Virus record (IMG/VR): IMGVR_UViG_3300014497_000015
Coordinates: 1 to 39,563 of that record
Source of the DNA: a virus
Strand: one strand, 5' to 3'
DNA: 39,563 nucleotides
The first letter of the stretch is position 1, and the number at the start of each line of letters is the position of its first letter. The position numbers were made by a program, and so were the translations under genes. Positions 8,146 to 16,778 of this stretch are shown in pieces. Under the pieces are notes generated by a model, which was not told where the DNA came from, ran no database searches, and saw nothing but the letters and a program-made list of their open reading frames with translations.

Positions 8146-8552
8146 AGTTCAACCTCCAGGGTTTGGTAGACCGGCGCGAAACCGCAACGCTGGCGATAAA
8201 GGCGCGCTTGGGCGGGCGCAGCGGCGCACCGAAGACGAAGACAGCCCAGGCTCTTGGCCATCGCGCCAACCTCTTCGAAAAATGCCTCGAAATGGCCGTG
8301 AGGAGCGTAGAGCTCGTAGACATACAGGACCCGGAAGTTCGGCAGCTGCTCGACACCGACGACGCCCCAGCCGGCGATCTGCTCGTTTGTATCGAGCCGC
8401 AGCAGCGTGCGCTCGCCTCGACTGAGCATCATCTTGAGCTGGTCGCCAGTGATCTCACCGCCCGATGTTGCGCAGGCCTTGGCCAGATTCGAGGCGCCAT
8501 CCTTCCAAGCCGAATCGATGTGAGTCGTCGGCACCACAATGATTTTGTTCAT
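8142..8552 (-). CDS. GNAT-like acetyltransferase in the virion module
   Basis: This 136-residue protein has the pattern of a GNAT N-acetyltransferase: a central strand with RTLLRLDTNEQIAGWGVVGVEQL, a basic/hydrophobic strand RVLYVYELYAP, and a C-terminal LRLRCAAAPAQARLYRQRCGFAPVYQTLEVEL resembling the last strand and helix that bind acetyl-CoA. The canonical R/Q-x-x-G-x-G/A loop is not clear, so activity is uncertain. GNAT-like ORFs occur among structural genes of several podophages; the substrate is unknown. Confidence 0.65.
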   Translation of the reverse strand: MNKIIVVPTTHIDSAWKDGASNLAKACATSGGEITGDQLKMMLSRGERTLLRLDTNEQIAGWGVVGVEQLPNFRVLYVYELYAPHGHFEAFFEEVGAMAKSLGCLRLRCAAAPAQARLYRQRCGFAPVYQTLEVEL

Positions 8553-8845
8553 CAGTTACCTGTCAGGAATCGGCGCTGCACCCAGGTGCCAGGAGTGCCG
8601 GAAACAACACACGTCCAGCCGTCAATCACGTATTTAGATCCGGCAGTCCCAAGCTCCGACGGGGTCAGGTTCTTCATGGAGTCGCCTTGCATCCATGAGC
8701 CGGTTGTTGGCGCAGCAGTGGTAGCGCCATAGAAGGCGGAGATGCGCATCTCCGACAGCAAATTGACCTGCGTGGCATGCTCTCGCAGTTCGCGCTGCAG
8801 CACCGGGTCAAGCGTGCCAACGCGCGGCGTTGTGTTGAGTTTCAT
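8552..8845 (-). CDS. small putative structural protein
   Basis: This 97-residue protein has a helical N-terminal half (LQRELREHATQVNLL) and a beta-type C-terminal half containing GSKYVIDGWTCVVSGTPGTWVQRR. The GTPGTW ending is seen in many phage structural or decoration proteins. It lies between the tail hub/nozzle candidate and the acetyltransferase, and its stop overlaps the next start (TGATG). A decoration or tail-accessory role is inferred. Confidence 0.55.
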   Translation of the reverse strand: MKLNTTPRVGTLDPVLQRELREHATQVNLLSEMRISAFYGATTAAPTTGSWMQGDSMKNLTPSELGTAGSKYVIDGWTCVVSGTPGTWVQRRFLTGN

Positions 8846-8847
8846 CC

Positions 8848-10293
8848 TTAACGGCCTCCTGCCGGCGTGAGATCAGCGTCCATATGCGTCACACGTACAG
8901 GACCGGTAAACGTGAATGTCGCCTTGTGCCAGCGCGCCGACTGGCGCAGGTCAAACTTGCCATCCAGCACCGTCCCAGCCGTCCCGGAAGTGAAACCGGT
9001 GCCGGAATTCTGCTGAATGAACGTCTGCACGGTAGCGGCGATCGGGGACACGGCGTAGCGCAGGCGGATCTTGTTCAGGGCCGAAACCGCGTCGTCATCG
9101 CCTACATCACCTGTCGTCATCGAGCTGGATACGGATACACCTGTCATGGACTGGAGCTGGTGCGAGGTGTTGAAAATGGACAACGAGCGACCGCCAGCAA
9201 GCCAGAATTGGGAGTCGAACGAGTATGCCGACAGTCCGTCAATCGTTGCCGAAATGGCCGAAAGGCCATCAATCGTCACGCCGCCTGCCACGTAGTTCAG
9301 CGCCGCCTCAATGCTGCGATTTGCAACGCCCCACTTTTTCGCGGTGATGTGATAGACCAGCGCAGAGTCGTTCGTGGTCGAGCCCAGCGAAGGGTAAAAG
9401 ACCCACACGAGGTTCTTTTGCTTGTCGAAGACACAAATCGTCCGATATCGGTAGGACGGGTTCGAGTTGTCGAAGAAAAACTGCCGGACAAAACCCTCGG
9501 CCACTGGCACCGGGCGCGTTCCGTCAAAAATCCAGATGTTGTCGTCGCCGACGAAGAAGTGGGCGCCGCCAATATCGCAGATTGCCTCCTTTCCAATGCA
9601 GCCAGCTTCGCCGCCGGGCACTTGCAGCCAGTTCCACACGGTCGGCGCGCCAACGTACTGGCCGAGGTAGATGGACTTCATCTTGTAGGCAATCGCGTAC
9701 TCGCCCAGGCGCATACCCGCCGTGAGTTTTCCGGCCGTCGCTACCAGGCGTCCTGACGTCGCCTGCGTGGCAAGGCTCGGCGTCCATGAAGTTTCATCGA
9801 ACGCTGCACAGCAGTGCCAGCCATCTGGCTTTTCGGAACCGTCATTGGTGTTCAGCGCCATGACGAAGGCGCCGACAGTGAACAGAATTTCAGCCTTTGG
9901 CGCAGTGGCCACATCAGCGAAGGCGGCGCCCGTCGAGCGCTGGATCACGTCGGCACGGTTCGCGCAGAGCGTGGCATCACCAAACTGGGCAATCGACCAG
10001 CGCGTGTCGACGCCGCCGTTGTAGGCAGCAGCCCGTCCGATATCAACCCAGGCACCCGCAGACAGCTCGTAAAGCTTCGTGGTAGTACCAGCAATGATCC
10101 GGCGCGTATCGTCGAGCTTGGTCACCACCGCAGCGCCACGGCAGGCTGCAGCGAGAGCTGGGGTGGACGCCGGCGTGACCGGCTCTGGCGCGCCTTCCAT
10201 GCCATTCTGATATGGGATCAGGTTGGTGCACCAAGTAATCAGGCCTGGAGTCGTTACATCCGCGTCAGGCGCGAACCCAGTTAAAGGGATCAT
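8848..10293 (-). CDS. tail tube/nozzle-like structural protein
   Basis: This 481-residue, beta-rich protein starts MIPLTGFAPDADVTTPG and contains repeated WxxG/IxxGTT-type strands suggesting a propeller-like fold (for example RRIIAGTTTKLYELSAGAWVD at about 68-88). It follows the adaptor gene directly (TGATG overlap), the position of tail hub or nozzle proteins in short-tailed phages. No enzymatic motif seen. The assignment is by order and overall character. Confidence 0.65.
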   Translation of the reverse strand: MIPLTGFAPDADVTTPGLITWCTNLIPYQNGMEGAPEPVTPASTPALAAACRGAAVVTKLDDTRRIIAGTTTKLYELSAGAWVDIGRAAAYNGGVDTRWSIAQFGDATLCANRADVIQRSTGAAFADVATAPKAEILFTVGAFVMALNTNDGSEKPDGWHCCAAFDETSWTPSLATQATSGRLVATAGKLTAGMRLGEYAIAYKMKSIYLGQYVGAPTVWNWLQVPGGEAGCIGKEAICDIGGAHFFVGDDNIWIFDGTRPVPVAEGFVRQFFFDNSNPSYRYRTICVFDKQKNLVWVFYPSLGSTTNDSALVYHITAKKWGVANRSIEAALNYVAGGVTIDGLSAISATIDGLSAYSFDSQFWLAGGRSLSIFNTSHQLQSMTGVSVSSSMTTGDVGDDDAVSALNKIRLRYAVSPIAATVQTFIQQNSGTGFTSGTAGTVLDGKFDLRQSARWHKATFTFTGPVRVTHMDADLTPAGGR

Positions 10294-10862
10294 CAGCGCG
10301 CCCTCGCTACCATCGGGCCGGACCGGCGCTGGTCGTTACCTTGGACCTCGCCCAGCACCTGAAGGAATCGACCCTCCCAAGTGGCAGCGTCAGTAGCGTT
10401 CTTTACAAAAAGCGAGGCTTCCATCAGCGCACCCCAGAGGTATAGGCTCCAGGGGCCTTCGCTGACCCAATTGGTGGTGGCTGTAGCCAAGGCAGGAATA
10501 CGCACATAAAGCACCCCTTGCACGCTACCGGCGCCATCAAAGCGCAGGTCTGCGCCATCCCAGGCGTACATGGTCGGAGTACCTTGGTATCCGCCAGCAA
10601 TTACTGATTCAAGCGTCTGCGGCTTCAATGGGGTGCGCTCGTAGTTCGGCACCCACAATGCTTTTACATCGATGACATCAGTCGCCGGGGTTATCAGGTT
10701 ATCGGTGATGTCCGTAACCGCAAGCGATGACTCCATCTGCCGAACGCGAAGCGCGCGGTTCATGCGCTCCTCTGCCAAGGCGATAAAGTCAGGGATGCGT
10801 GCGGAAAGGTCGCCGCGATTGATCCAATCCGCAACCCGTGCGCTGATGTCGGAGTAATTCAT
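10293..10862 (-). CDS. head-tail adaptor (podophage, gp11/gp4-like)
   Basis: This 189-residue protein begins MNYSDISARVADWINRGDL. The ATG at 10862 overlaps the previous stop (ATGA), which decides the start. The N-terminal helical segment with FIALAEERMNRALRVRQME, followed by strands with ALWVPNYERTPLKPQT, resembles podophage adaptor proteins that form a ring under the portal. A helical C-terminus (WSLYLWGALMEASLFVKN) fits the same family. Its place after capsid genes and before tail genes agrees. Confidence 0.75.
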   Translation of the reverse strand: MNYSDISARVADWINRGDLSARIPDFIALAEERMNRALRVRQMESSLAVTDITDNLITPATDVIDVKALWVPNYERTPLKPQTLESVIAGGYQGTPTMYAWDGADLRFDGAGSVQGVLYVRIPALATATTNWVSEGPWSLYLWGALMEASLFVKNATDAATWEGRFLQVLGEVQGNDQRRSGPMVARAR

Positions 10863-11155
10863 TTGAGGGCCTTGTTGAAGGTAGCCATCATCGGGTTTGC
10901 CTTGAGCCATGCGACCAGACGCTTCTGATCAATACCGCCGTCCTGGCGCATCATGGTTCCGAGGACTGCGTTCGGGATAAACCCAATGTGGCGCATCTCG
11001 CCCCACGTCTGTCCCTCGGTTTCCGCGCGCATCTCTTTGGCGCGCTCAAGGAACGGCTCAGCGTCATACGATTTCTCGAACACGATCTTGTCGCCGAGGT
11101 CGTGAACGGTTGTCTTAACGCCGGTTTGCGGATCGAATTCGGTAAATTTGGACAT
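10859..11155 (-). CDS. hypothetical virion-region protein
   Basis: This 98-residue acidic/basic mixed protein (MSKFTEFDPQTGVKTTVHDLGDK) is mainly helical in its second half. It lies immediately after the capsid terminator and before the adaptor, overlapping the adaptor start by 4 bases. Small proteins of this type are common at this position in podophages with SU10-like capsids. Function unknown. Confidence 0.7.
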   Translation of the reverse strand: MSKFTEFDPQTGVKTTVHDLGDKIVFEKSYDAEPFLERAKEMRAETEGQTWGEMRHIGFIPNAVLGTMMRQDGGIDQKRLVAWLKANPMMATFNKALK

Positions 11156-11156
11156 T

Positions 11157-11186
11157 AAAAAACCCGCCCCAGTTGCCCAGGGCGGG
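11157..11186 (-). terminator. intrinsic terminator after major capsid gene
   Basis: On the - strand a perfect 7-bp GC stem (11180-11186 with 11163-11169) is followed by six T. It sits 16 bases past the capsid stop codon and may reduce expression of downstream genes relative to the capsid protein. Confidence 0.85.
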
Positions 11187-11202
11187 CCTCAGTCAGGTGC
11201 GA

Positions 11203-12174
11203 TTAAGGAGTCAGGTCAGCGATTTTGCCGTGCGCCTTCTCGGAGGTGACCACAAGGCACGCCTCAACCGAGACCAGCTCTTTCTCGGTGTGACCGGTTT
11301 TCGCCAGAGGGTCAGACTTGAAGCCGCCCAGGTAGGCGATACCGGCGTATTCCGGGTTCAGGATGAACGCGGTGCCGGTGTTGGCGGTGGCCTGGACGTA
11401 GTTCGGCACCACGGTCAGCTCGCCGAAGTCGGACATGTAAACGTCCGCGCCGCCGACGATCACGCCCTGCTTGCCCTTGCTCACGTTGAAGCGGTTGACT
11501 GCGATACCAGCAAAGCCCGAAAACGTGCCTTTGTGGCTCGGGGTCATGCTGATGATGCTCGGCATTTCACCGCTGTTGGTGTAGATGCTCTGCATCACGG
11601 TCTTCAGCTGGGCTTCAGCGAATGCGCGGGCAGTGCCAGCCACTGGAGCGACAGTTGCCAGACCAGAGGTATGCGCAGTGGTGGAACCACCGGCACCATG
11701 GCTGACGTTGGAGTACAGCAGAACGCCCAGGCCGGCGGATTTGCGAGCGGTGGTGCTGTTACCCTGAACGGCTGGGTTGTTGGACAGCACCATAGCTTCC
11801 AGGTCGCGTTTCAGCTCGACCATGCACTTCGAGACTTGATACTTCATCTCGTCGGAACGGCCGGCGGACTTGGTTTTTTGCTGGGTGCTGGAAACCACAG
11901 CGACTTTGTCGAACAGCTGGACGGTGTTCGCCACTCGATCGGTCGGAGTCAGCGCGGTGCCGGTGCGGTCATCGCCCTCGATCACGGCGTTGTCCTTGTT
12001 CGGCGTAGCGAGGTTGTCGCGCTGCCATTCGTGCAGGCGCTGGGTGGCCTTGAAACGGCCGATGGCGGAGACGAGGGGGGTCTTTTCCGGAGAGACCATG
12101 TAGATCTTGTCTTGGAGGTCTTCGCGGTTACCAATGGCGTCGTACGAGTCAAAGGTATTGGTTGGTTGAGTCAT
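11203..12174 (-). CDS. major capsid protein, SU10-like
   Basis: The 323-residue protein starts MTQPTNTFDSYDAIGNREDLQDKIYMVSPEKTPLVSAIGR, matching the N-terminal pattern of SU10-type (DUF5309) major head proteins. It continues with the W-Q-x-D-x-L-A segment, the GLGVLLYSN segment and a C-terminal region with a GGxDVYxSDFGExTVVPN-like strand. It follows the scaffold gene with a short spacer and is followed by a strong terminator, as expected for the most abundant virion protein. Confidence 0.9.
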   Translation of the reverse strand: MTQPTNTFDSYDAIGNREDLQDKIYMVSPEKTPLVSAIGRFKATQRLHEWQRDNLATPNKDNAVIEGDDRTGTALTPTDRVANTVQLFDKVAVVSSTQQKTKSAGRSDEMKYQVSKCMVELKRDLEAMVLSNNPAVQGNSTTARKSAGLGVLLYSNVSHGAGGSTTAHTSGLATVAPVAGTARAFAEAQLKTVMQSIYTNSGEMPSIISMTPSHKGTFSGFAGIAVNRFNVSKGKQGVIVGGADVYMSDFGELTVVPNYVQATANTGTAFILNPEYAGIAYLGGFKSDPLAKTGHTEKELVSVEACLVVTSEKAHGKIADLTP

Positions 12175-12186
12175 GGCTTACTCTCC

Positions 12187-13056
12187 TCAGAGCAAAGCAG
12201 CCAAATCCTGGACCCGGCCATTCTTCTTCAGGCGGTCAAGGGCGGCTTGATTGGTTCGGGGCTTTTGCGGGGCGGCTTGCGGCTTGATTGCCGGAGCAGC
12301 CTCAGCGACTTTCTGCATGGCCTGAGGCCGTTTGGCCTGAAGCTCTCGCCACTTCATGGCGTCATGCAGTACATGGACGTGGCGGGCATCTACGAGGCCG
12401 TCAAGCTCCTCGCCTTTGATGCCGTAATGCTCTTCAGCTGCCTTGCGGATCTGCTCAACGGTTTTCGGTCCGAAGCCCGGCAGACGTGCGCGCAGATCCG
12501 ACATGGCTTCGGTGAGCAGTTGCTGACGCTGGGTTTCCGTCAGTTGCTGGGCCTGAGCTTGGGTCTGCTGCAGTTCTGAGAGCTTGGCTTGCGCTTCACG
12601 CTGGAGCTGTTGATACGCAATAGTCAGCTTTTGGGCCTGTGCCGGGTCCGCATCAACAAGCGCGTTCCAGTCCAGAGCCTCGAATTGGGCCAGCCGGTCC
12701 TGCACTTGGCGGAACTCGACAGCCTTCTCAAAGGAGGCGCCCAACACCTGTTCGCGCTGCTGGAGAGCTTGCGCACGCTCTTCAACTGCCCGACGTTGAT
12801 CGGCTACCTCTTGGGTTTTCTGGGTGTAATCCTTGTGCATGAGGACCATGCCCTTGAGTTCCTTCGGAACCCGATAGGACTTGCCCTCGATCTCGACCAG
12901 CTCGCCGTCGTCTTCTTCCGCTTCCTGGGCTTGCTCACCCTCTTCGGGGAGTGCTTCGGCTTCGGCTACTTCGCCTTCTTCGACCTGCTCGGGCGCTTCG
13001 TCCAGAAGCTCGGATACATCATCCAGAGACACTCCAGATTCTTGGTTGGTGTCCAT
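12187..13056 (-). CDS. capsid scaffolding-type protein
   Basis: This 289-residue protein is very acidic in its first 70 residues and has a long coiled-coil Gln/Glu/Ala-rich middle (about 75-190) and a basic tail ending in LAALL. Highly charged helical proteins encoded immediately before the major capsid gene act as internal scaffolds in podophages. The ATG at 13056 was chosen because GGAG lies 6 bases upstream; the in-frame GTG just before it is less favoured. Confidence 0.8.
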   Translation of the reverse strand: MDTNQESGVSLDDVSELLDEAPEQVEEGEVAEAEALPEEGEQAQEAEEDDGELVEIEGKSYRVPKELKGMVLMHKDYTQKTQEVADQRRAVEERAQALQQREQVLGASFEKAVEFRQVQDRLAQFEALDWNALVDADPAQAQKLTIAYQQLQREAQAKLSELQQTQAQAQQLTETQRQQLLTEAMSDLRARLPGFGPKTVEQIRKAAEEHYGIKGEELDGLVDARHVHVLHDAMKWRELQAKRPQAMQKVAEAAPAIKPQAAPQKPRTNQAALDRLKKNGRVQDLAALL

Positions 13057-13088
13057 CACTCACTCCAGTTCGCCCGGATTGCGGGCAT

Positions 13089-13111
13089 AAAAAAGCCCGC
13101 TCAAGGCGGGC
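13089..13111 (-). terminator. intrinsic terminator before scaffold gene
   Basis: On the - strand GCGGGC/GCCCGC hairpin arms (13106-13111 and 13095-13100, 5-nt loop) are followed by six T. It lies between the small gene after portal and the scaffold gene and may balance portal against scaffold/capsid expression. Confidence 0.8.
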
Positions 13112-13127
13112 AAAGGTTGAATTCGGG

Positions 13128-13424
13128 CTATTTCCTGAAGATCCGAGCGAGTCGCCCGGCCTCTTCGTACTGTTTGAGCTTGTGCGCGGCCAACTTCCCG
13201 GTATCGATGTAACCGGTCAGCACCTCGCGGAACTTGCGGCTGGTCTTGATGAGCTGCCATAGGGCCTCTTTGCCCTCTTTGTCACGCGCCGGGCAGCCAA
13301 TCCACTGCTCCATCACCTCGCGGTCGATGGCGTCCAGCGCTTCCTTCAGCAGCTCGTTTTCCAGCAGCTGGAGCGCGACCTGGCCCCGGCTTTGTTGTTC
13401 CAGCAGATCAGAATCACTGGCCAT
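13128..13424 (-). CDS. hypothetical protein between portal and scaffold
   Basis: This 98-residue helical protein begins MASDSDLLEQQSRGQ, with ATG 13424 inside the last codons of the portal gene and a GAGGA ribosome site 8 bases upstream. It contains a conserved-looking LLENELLKEALDAIDREVMEQW segment and a basic C-terminus. Small ORFs with this look follow portal genes in related podophages; role unknown, possibly head completion. Confidence 0.75.
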   Translation of the reverse strand: MASDSDLLEQQSRGQVALQLLENELLKEALDAIDREVMEQWIGCPARDKEGKEALWQLIKTSRKFREVLTGYIDTGKLAAHKLKQYEEAGRLARIFRK

Positions 13425-15468
13425 TCGGGAATTCCTCGGTCTGACGTGCATGTGTGGCAGCGTGATTCAGGCGAAGAACCTCCATTTCCAGCTTGAACTG
13501 GCGGTCTTTCTCAGCCTCAGAGGCCTTGAATTGCCGATCCTTGTCAGCCTCGACGGCCTTCTGCTGCATTTCGGCCTGCGTCTTCATCTGTTCGTTCTTG
13601 AGCTTCTCCTGCTCGAGCACGACTTTCGGATCTGGCGGTGGTGGCTGATCGGCTTCAGGCGGAACAGAGGCTGGATCGACCCAGAACTCCTCTGGATTCT
13701 TGAATCCGGCGTTCTCGGCCAGCCTCGCCTGCACGTTGAAGAACTTGTCCGGGCTCATCAGCGACTTGCCGAACGGCGACTGGGCGACCATGGCCTGGGT
13801 CTGGGCGATCTGCTGCAAGAACACGTTCTGCTGCTGCACGTCACCGGTGCCAATGCCGACGTTGATCGTCATGTCGTACTGGTCGCGCCATTCCTGTGGG
13901 TCGGCCTGCACGTACTTGCCGTTGAGGCGATAGCTCAGCTTCTCCATGCCGTTGTCGGTCAGCACCTTGAAGATGCCTTGGAACATCGGCGCAACAAGGC
14001 ACTCGGCGGCGATGCGGGCCATCAGCTTCATACGCTTCTGGCTGGCGTTCATGATCATCTGGGCGCCGGTCGCGGTCTTGTTCAGACTGTCACCGTCAAG
14101 GCCCTGGCTGTAGCGCGTCCAACCGGTGCGGTTTTCCTTCTCGCCCTGCAGCTGCTCGAGCATTGGCATGGCTTCGATGCCCTGCCAGCGCTCTTGGTAC
14201 GGACGAACGACGCCCGCTTGCTTCTCGAGGATGATCCCGCCAGGGCGGCGATTGAGCAGACTGTCTATGTCTGCCATCGGGTTGCCCTGGCTGTCCATCG
14301 TGACGATGGTTTCCTGATTGTTCGCCAGATACAGGTTGTCGAGCTGCTGCCGCATGATGGTGGTGTGGATTCGCTGGAAGTCCTCGACCAGATCCGCCAC
14401 CGACAGGCCATTGAAGGCGTGCGTCATGATGTACGGCGTCCAGGCCGCGATCGGCACGTGGCTGCATTCGACGTTCTTCAGCACGCGATCGCCCAGGCGC
14501 ACGATGTTGCGGCGCTCAGCGATGCCGTCACCGTCGTAATCGACCAGCACATACTCGTCACGCAGGTAGCCACGGACCATGGACTGGTCCAGCGGGTCTT
14601 CGTCTTCCCAGTCGTCGAACCGGCCGCCGTTGTTCTCACGGTAGTCGGTCACGTTCTCGTAGGTCGCGGCGCGGACTTCGGACACGTCGACGTCATAGCC
14701 CATTTCGCGCATCTCGGAGACGCTACGACGGGTGACGTGGCAGACATATGGGCAATCCTTCAGCAGTGGCGAGTCGTGCCGGCGCGATACCTGCAGCTCT
14801 TCAGGTGGGATTGCTACGACGCAGCAATAGCCCTTCTCCTGAATGGTTTTGACCTTGACGTTGAAGCGGCGCGGCATGTCAGGCATGACGCCAGTCTGCT
14901 GATACTGCTCGGCCGCCATCTGCTGGAACTGCTGCGCTTCCTCATCGGACAGCTCGGCCTCTTCCTGCTCGATGATCTCGGCGTCAGGGTTTTCCTGCAT
15001 GAACAGAGCAATCTGCATCTCGTCCACGTTGCTGTAGCGCGTGAACGTCGGGACGCGCTTCTTCTCGTAGAACCACTTCACCGAACCGGTTTTGAGCAGC
15101 AGCGCGTCCTTGAGCGCGGTGTACAGGATCATGAACCCGTTGTTCTGCTTGTAGAACACGTAGTTGCAGGCGTTAGTGACCTGCTCGGCGCCTTCTTCAT
15201 CCTCCGGACCGACAGGCTCGAAGACCACAGCCTTCTCCGAACTGGTGAACACCTCGATCAGGTCAGGAAGCATGCCCTCGACCGCGTCGAACACGTCAGA
15301 TGCCACGACAGCCGAGCGGCCCTCCTCCTCGTTGCCATACGGCTCACGGGTGTAGGCACGCATGGCCTTGACGCGCTCTTCCTGCAACTCACCGTCATTG
15401 AACAGGTGAGCCTGGCGCGCCTCATCTTCGAGGTAGGAAACCAGCTCGGCGTCGGTCATCTTGGTCAT
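13414..15468 (-). CDS. portal protein, P22-like
   Basis: This 684-residue protein begins MTKMTDAELVSYLEDEARQAH; the ATG at 15468 overlaps the terL stop, so the longer in-frame extension into terL was rejected. The AYTREPYGNEEEGRSAVVASDVFDAVEGMLPDL region and the later large beta/helical body are typical of the P22 portal family. The C-terminal 90 residues are a Lys/Glu/Gln-rich helix (barrel-like). It forms the dodecameric channel for DNA packaging and exit and docks the terminase. Confidence 0.92.
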   Translation of the reverse strand: MTKMTDAELVSYLEDEARQAHLFNDGELQEERVKAMRAYTREPYGNEEEGRSAVVASDVFDAVEGMLPDLIEVFTSSEKAVVFEPVGPEDEEGAEQVTNACNYVFYKQNNGFMILYTALKDALLLKTGSVKWFYEKKRVPTFTRYSNVDEMQIALFMQENPDAEIIEQEEAELSDEEAQQFQQMAAEQYQQTGVMPDMPRRFNVKVKTIQEKGYCCVVAIPPEELQVSRRHDSPLLKDCPYVCHVTRRSVSEMREMGYDVDVSEVRAATYENVTDYRENNGGRFDDWEDEDPLDQSMVRGYLRDEYVLVDYDGDGIAERRNIVRLGDRVLKNVECSHVPIAAWTPYIMTHAFNGLSVADLVEDFQRIHTTIMRQQLDNLYLANNQETIVTMDSQGNPMADIDSLLNRRPGGIILEKQAGVVRPYQERWQGIEAMPMLEQLQGEKENRTGWTRYSQGLDGDSLNKTATGAQMIMNASQKRMKLMARIAAECLVAPMFQGIFKVLTDNGMEKLSYRLNGKYVQADPQEWRDQYDMTINVGIGTGDVQQQNVFLQQIAQTQAMVAQSPFGKSLMSPDKFFNVQARLAENAGFKNPEEFWVDPASVPPEADQPPPPDPKVVLEQEKLKNEQMKTQAEMQQKAVEADKDRQFKASEAEKDRQFKLEMEVLRLNHAATHARQTEEFPNGQ

Positions 15469-16778
15469 GCGATCACTCGGTTTCGATATTTGATTGGAGC
15501 CGGCGCCGTAGCGGACGGCTGCTCGTATGCGATGCACATCAGGCCGAATGCGTCAGAACTGTGGCTGGCCCAGTCGTGCTCGGGTCCAAGCCCTATGCCG
15601 CGAATCTCGTCGCGCTTTTCGTGATACCAGCCCAGCGCGTCACGACCTGCCTGCGTTGGCGCCTCGTCGAACCACATGGCAGGGAACAGGCGGCGGCCTG
15701 CCTCAACACGAAGCATCGCCGCGCCTTTGCCCTGGTTCGGAATCACCGTGACGATGTAGCCCGCAGCCTCAAAGGCCGAGCGGTACGACACGTCGTGCAC
15801 CTTGTCTTGAGTGTCGCCATCGTGTGGCAGCCAGATCTGTGCGCGTTCCGGCGTGTATCCCTTCGACCTGAGCCAGTTCAGGTGGGCCGCCAGTGGTTGC
15901 CCCTGCTGCTCGTAGTGGTCGATGACGCGGATCTCTCTGCCGATGAACTGGGCGGCCCAGAACACGAAGTTGTCAGCCTTGGCACCGGTGCCGCCGATGT
16001 CAGCGAACAGGCGGATGGTCATCAGCGGGTCAGCGGCGACGTGACTGATGCGCCCTTGCTCCTTCGCCTGAGCCAGATGCTTGGCAAAGTAGGCGCCGGA
16101 GAGTGCTGTCACGTATTCACCTTCCCAGATGTGCGGATACTGCTCGGGGCGCTCTTCAAGATCGCGCTGGCGTTCTCGCTCAAGCTTGCCCGGGAACCTT
16201 GGGTTGTCGCGCCAGTTGAGCTGGACAACCTTGATCAGTGCGTCATCGATGTTGCGGAACCGGCTCTCGACCGGCGCCTTCTTGCGCTTCGGGTTCCAGG
16301 TGACCCAAAGTTCGGCGTTCCAGTCCTCGCCCTCCTCGCGCAGCGTGGGGATCAGCGTCATCCAAGCGTCGTCAGTGACAGGCTCGGCCTCATCAACCCA
16401 GCAGATCAGGATGCGCCCCTTCGACTTGATCGAAGCGATGTTGCGGTCAAGGCCGGCGAACGCGAACCAGATGCGCTTATCGCGGCTCCGGATGAACGTC
16501 TCGCCGATCTCGTAGTAATCCTTGAGGAAAGGCTGGTCCTCGATCGCCCGCTTGCACTCCTCGAACGAAGAGTCAGCCAGCGAGTTCATGAACTGCCGGC
16601 CGCAAAGCAGAATCCCCGACACGCCATGCTTGCCGTACATGTAGCCACGCACCGCGATCATCGTGGCAAAGCTGCGGGTCTTGGCCGAGCCACGGCCGCC
16701 ATAAGCGCCACGCACGTCAGCATCGCCCTGGAACACTGGAATCAGCTTGTTCGGGATCTCGATCTTCGCAACCGCCAT
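15465..16778 (-). CDS. terminase large subunit
   Basis: This 437-residue packaging motor has a Walker A GGRGSAKT (27-34), a Walker B ILICWVDE with Asp129-Glu130, and a coupling TWNP motif (160-163). The C-terminal nuclease domain has candidate metal ligands Asp260 (FADIGG), Asp320 and Asp402/Asp409 (HDWASHSSD). It cuts concatemeric DNA and pumps it through the portal. Length and motif spacing fit the Terminase_3 (PBSX/P22-like) family. It overlaps TerS by 3 bases and the portal gene by 4. Confidence 0.96.
   Translation of the reverse strand: MAVAKIEIPNKLIPVFQGDADVRGAYGGRGSAKTRSFATMIAVRGYMYGKHGVSGILLCGRQFMNSLADSSFEECKRAIEDQPFLKDYYEIGETFIRSRDKRIWFAFAGLDRNIASIKSKGRILICWVDEAEPVTDDAWMTLIPTLREEGEDWNAELWVTWNPKRKKAPVESRFRNIDDALIKVVQLNWRDNPRFPGKLERERQRDLEERPEQYPHIWEGEYVTALSGAYFAKHLAQAKEQGRISHVAADPLMTIRLFADIGGTGAKADNFVFWAAQFIGREIRVIDHYEQQGQPLAAHLNWLRSKGYTPERAQIWLPHDGDTQDKVHDVSYRSAFEAAGYIVTVIPNQGKGAAMLRVEAGRRLFPAMWFDEAPTQAGRDALGWYHEKRDEIRGIGLGPEHDWASHSSDAFGLMCIAYEQPSATAPAPIKYRNRVIA

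Noticed and set aside
11173-12579. 468-codon + strand ORF across capsid and scaffold genes
   Set aside because: It runs through the major capsid gene, its terminator and the scaffold gene in antisense; no motif and no ribosome site.
13234-15624. 796-codon + strand ORF across the portal gene
   Set aside because: It is the antisense frame of the portal gene; the - strand frame encodes a recognisable portal protein, and the + frame has His/Leu/Val-rich nonsense composition typical of GC-rich antisense ORFs.
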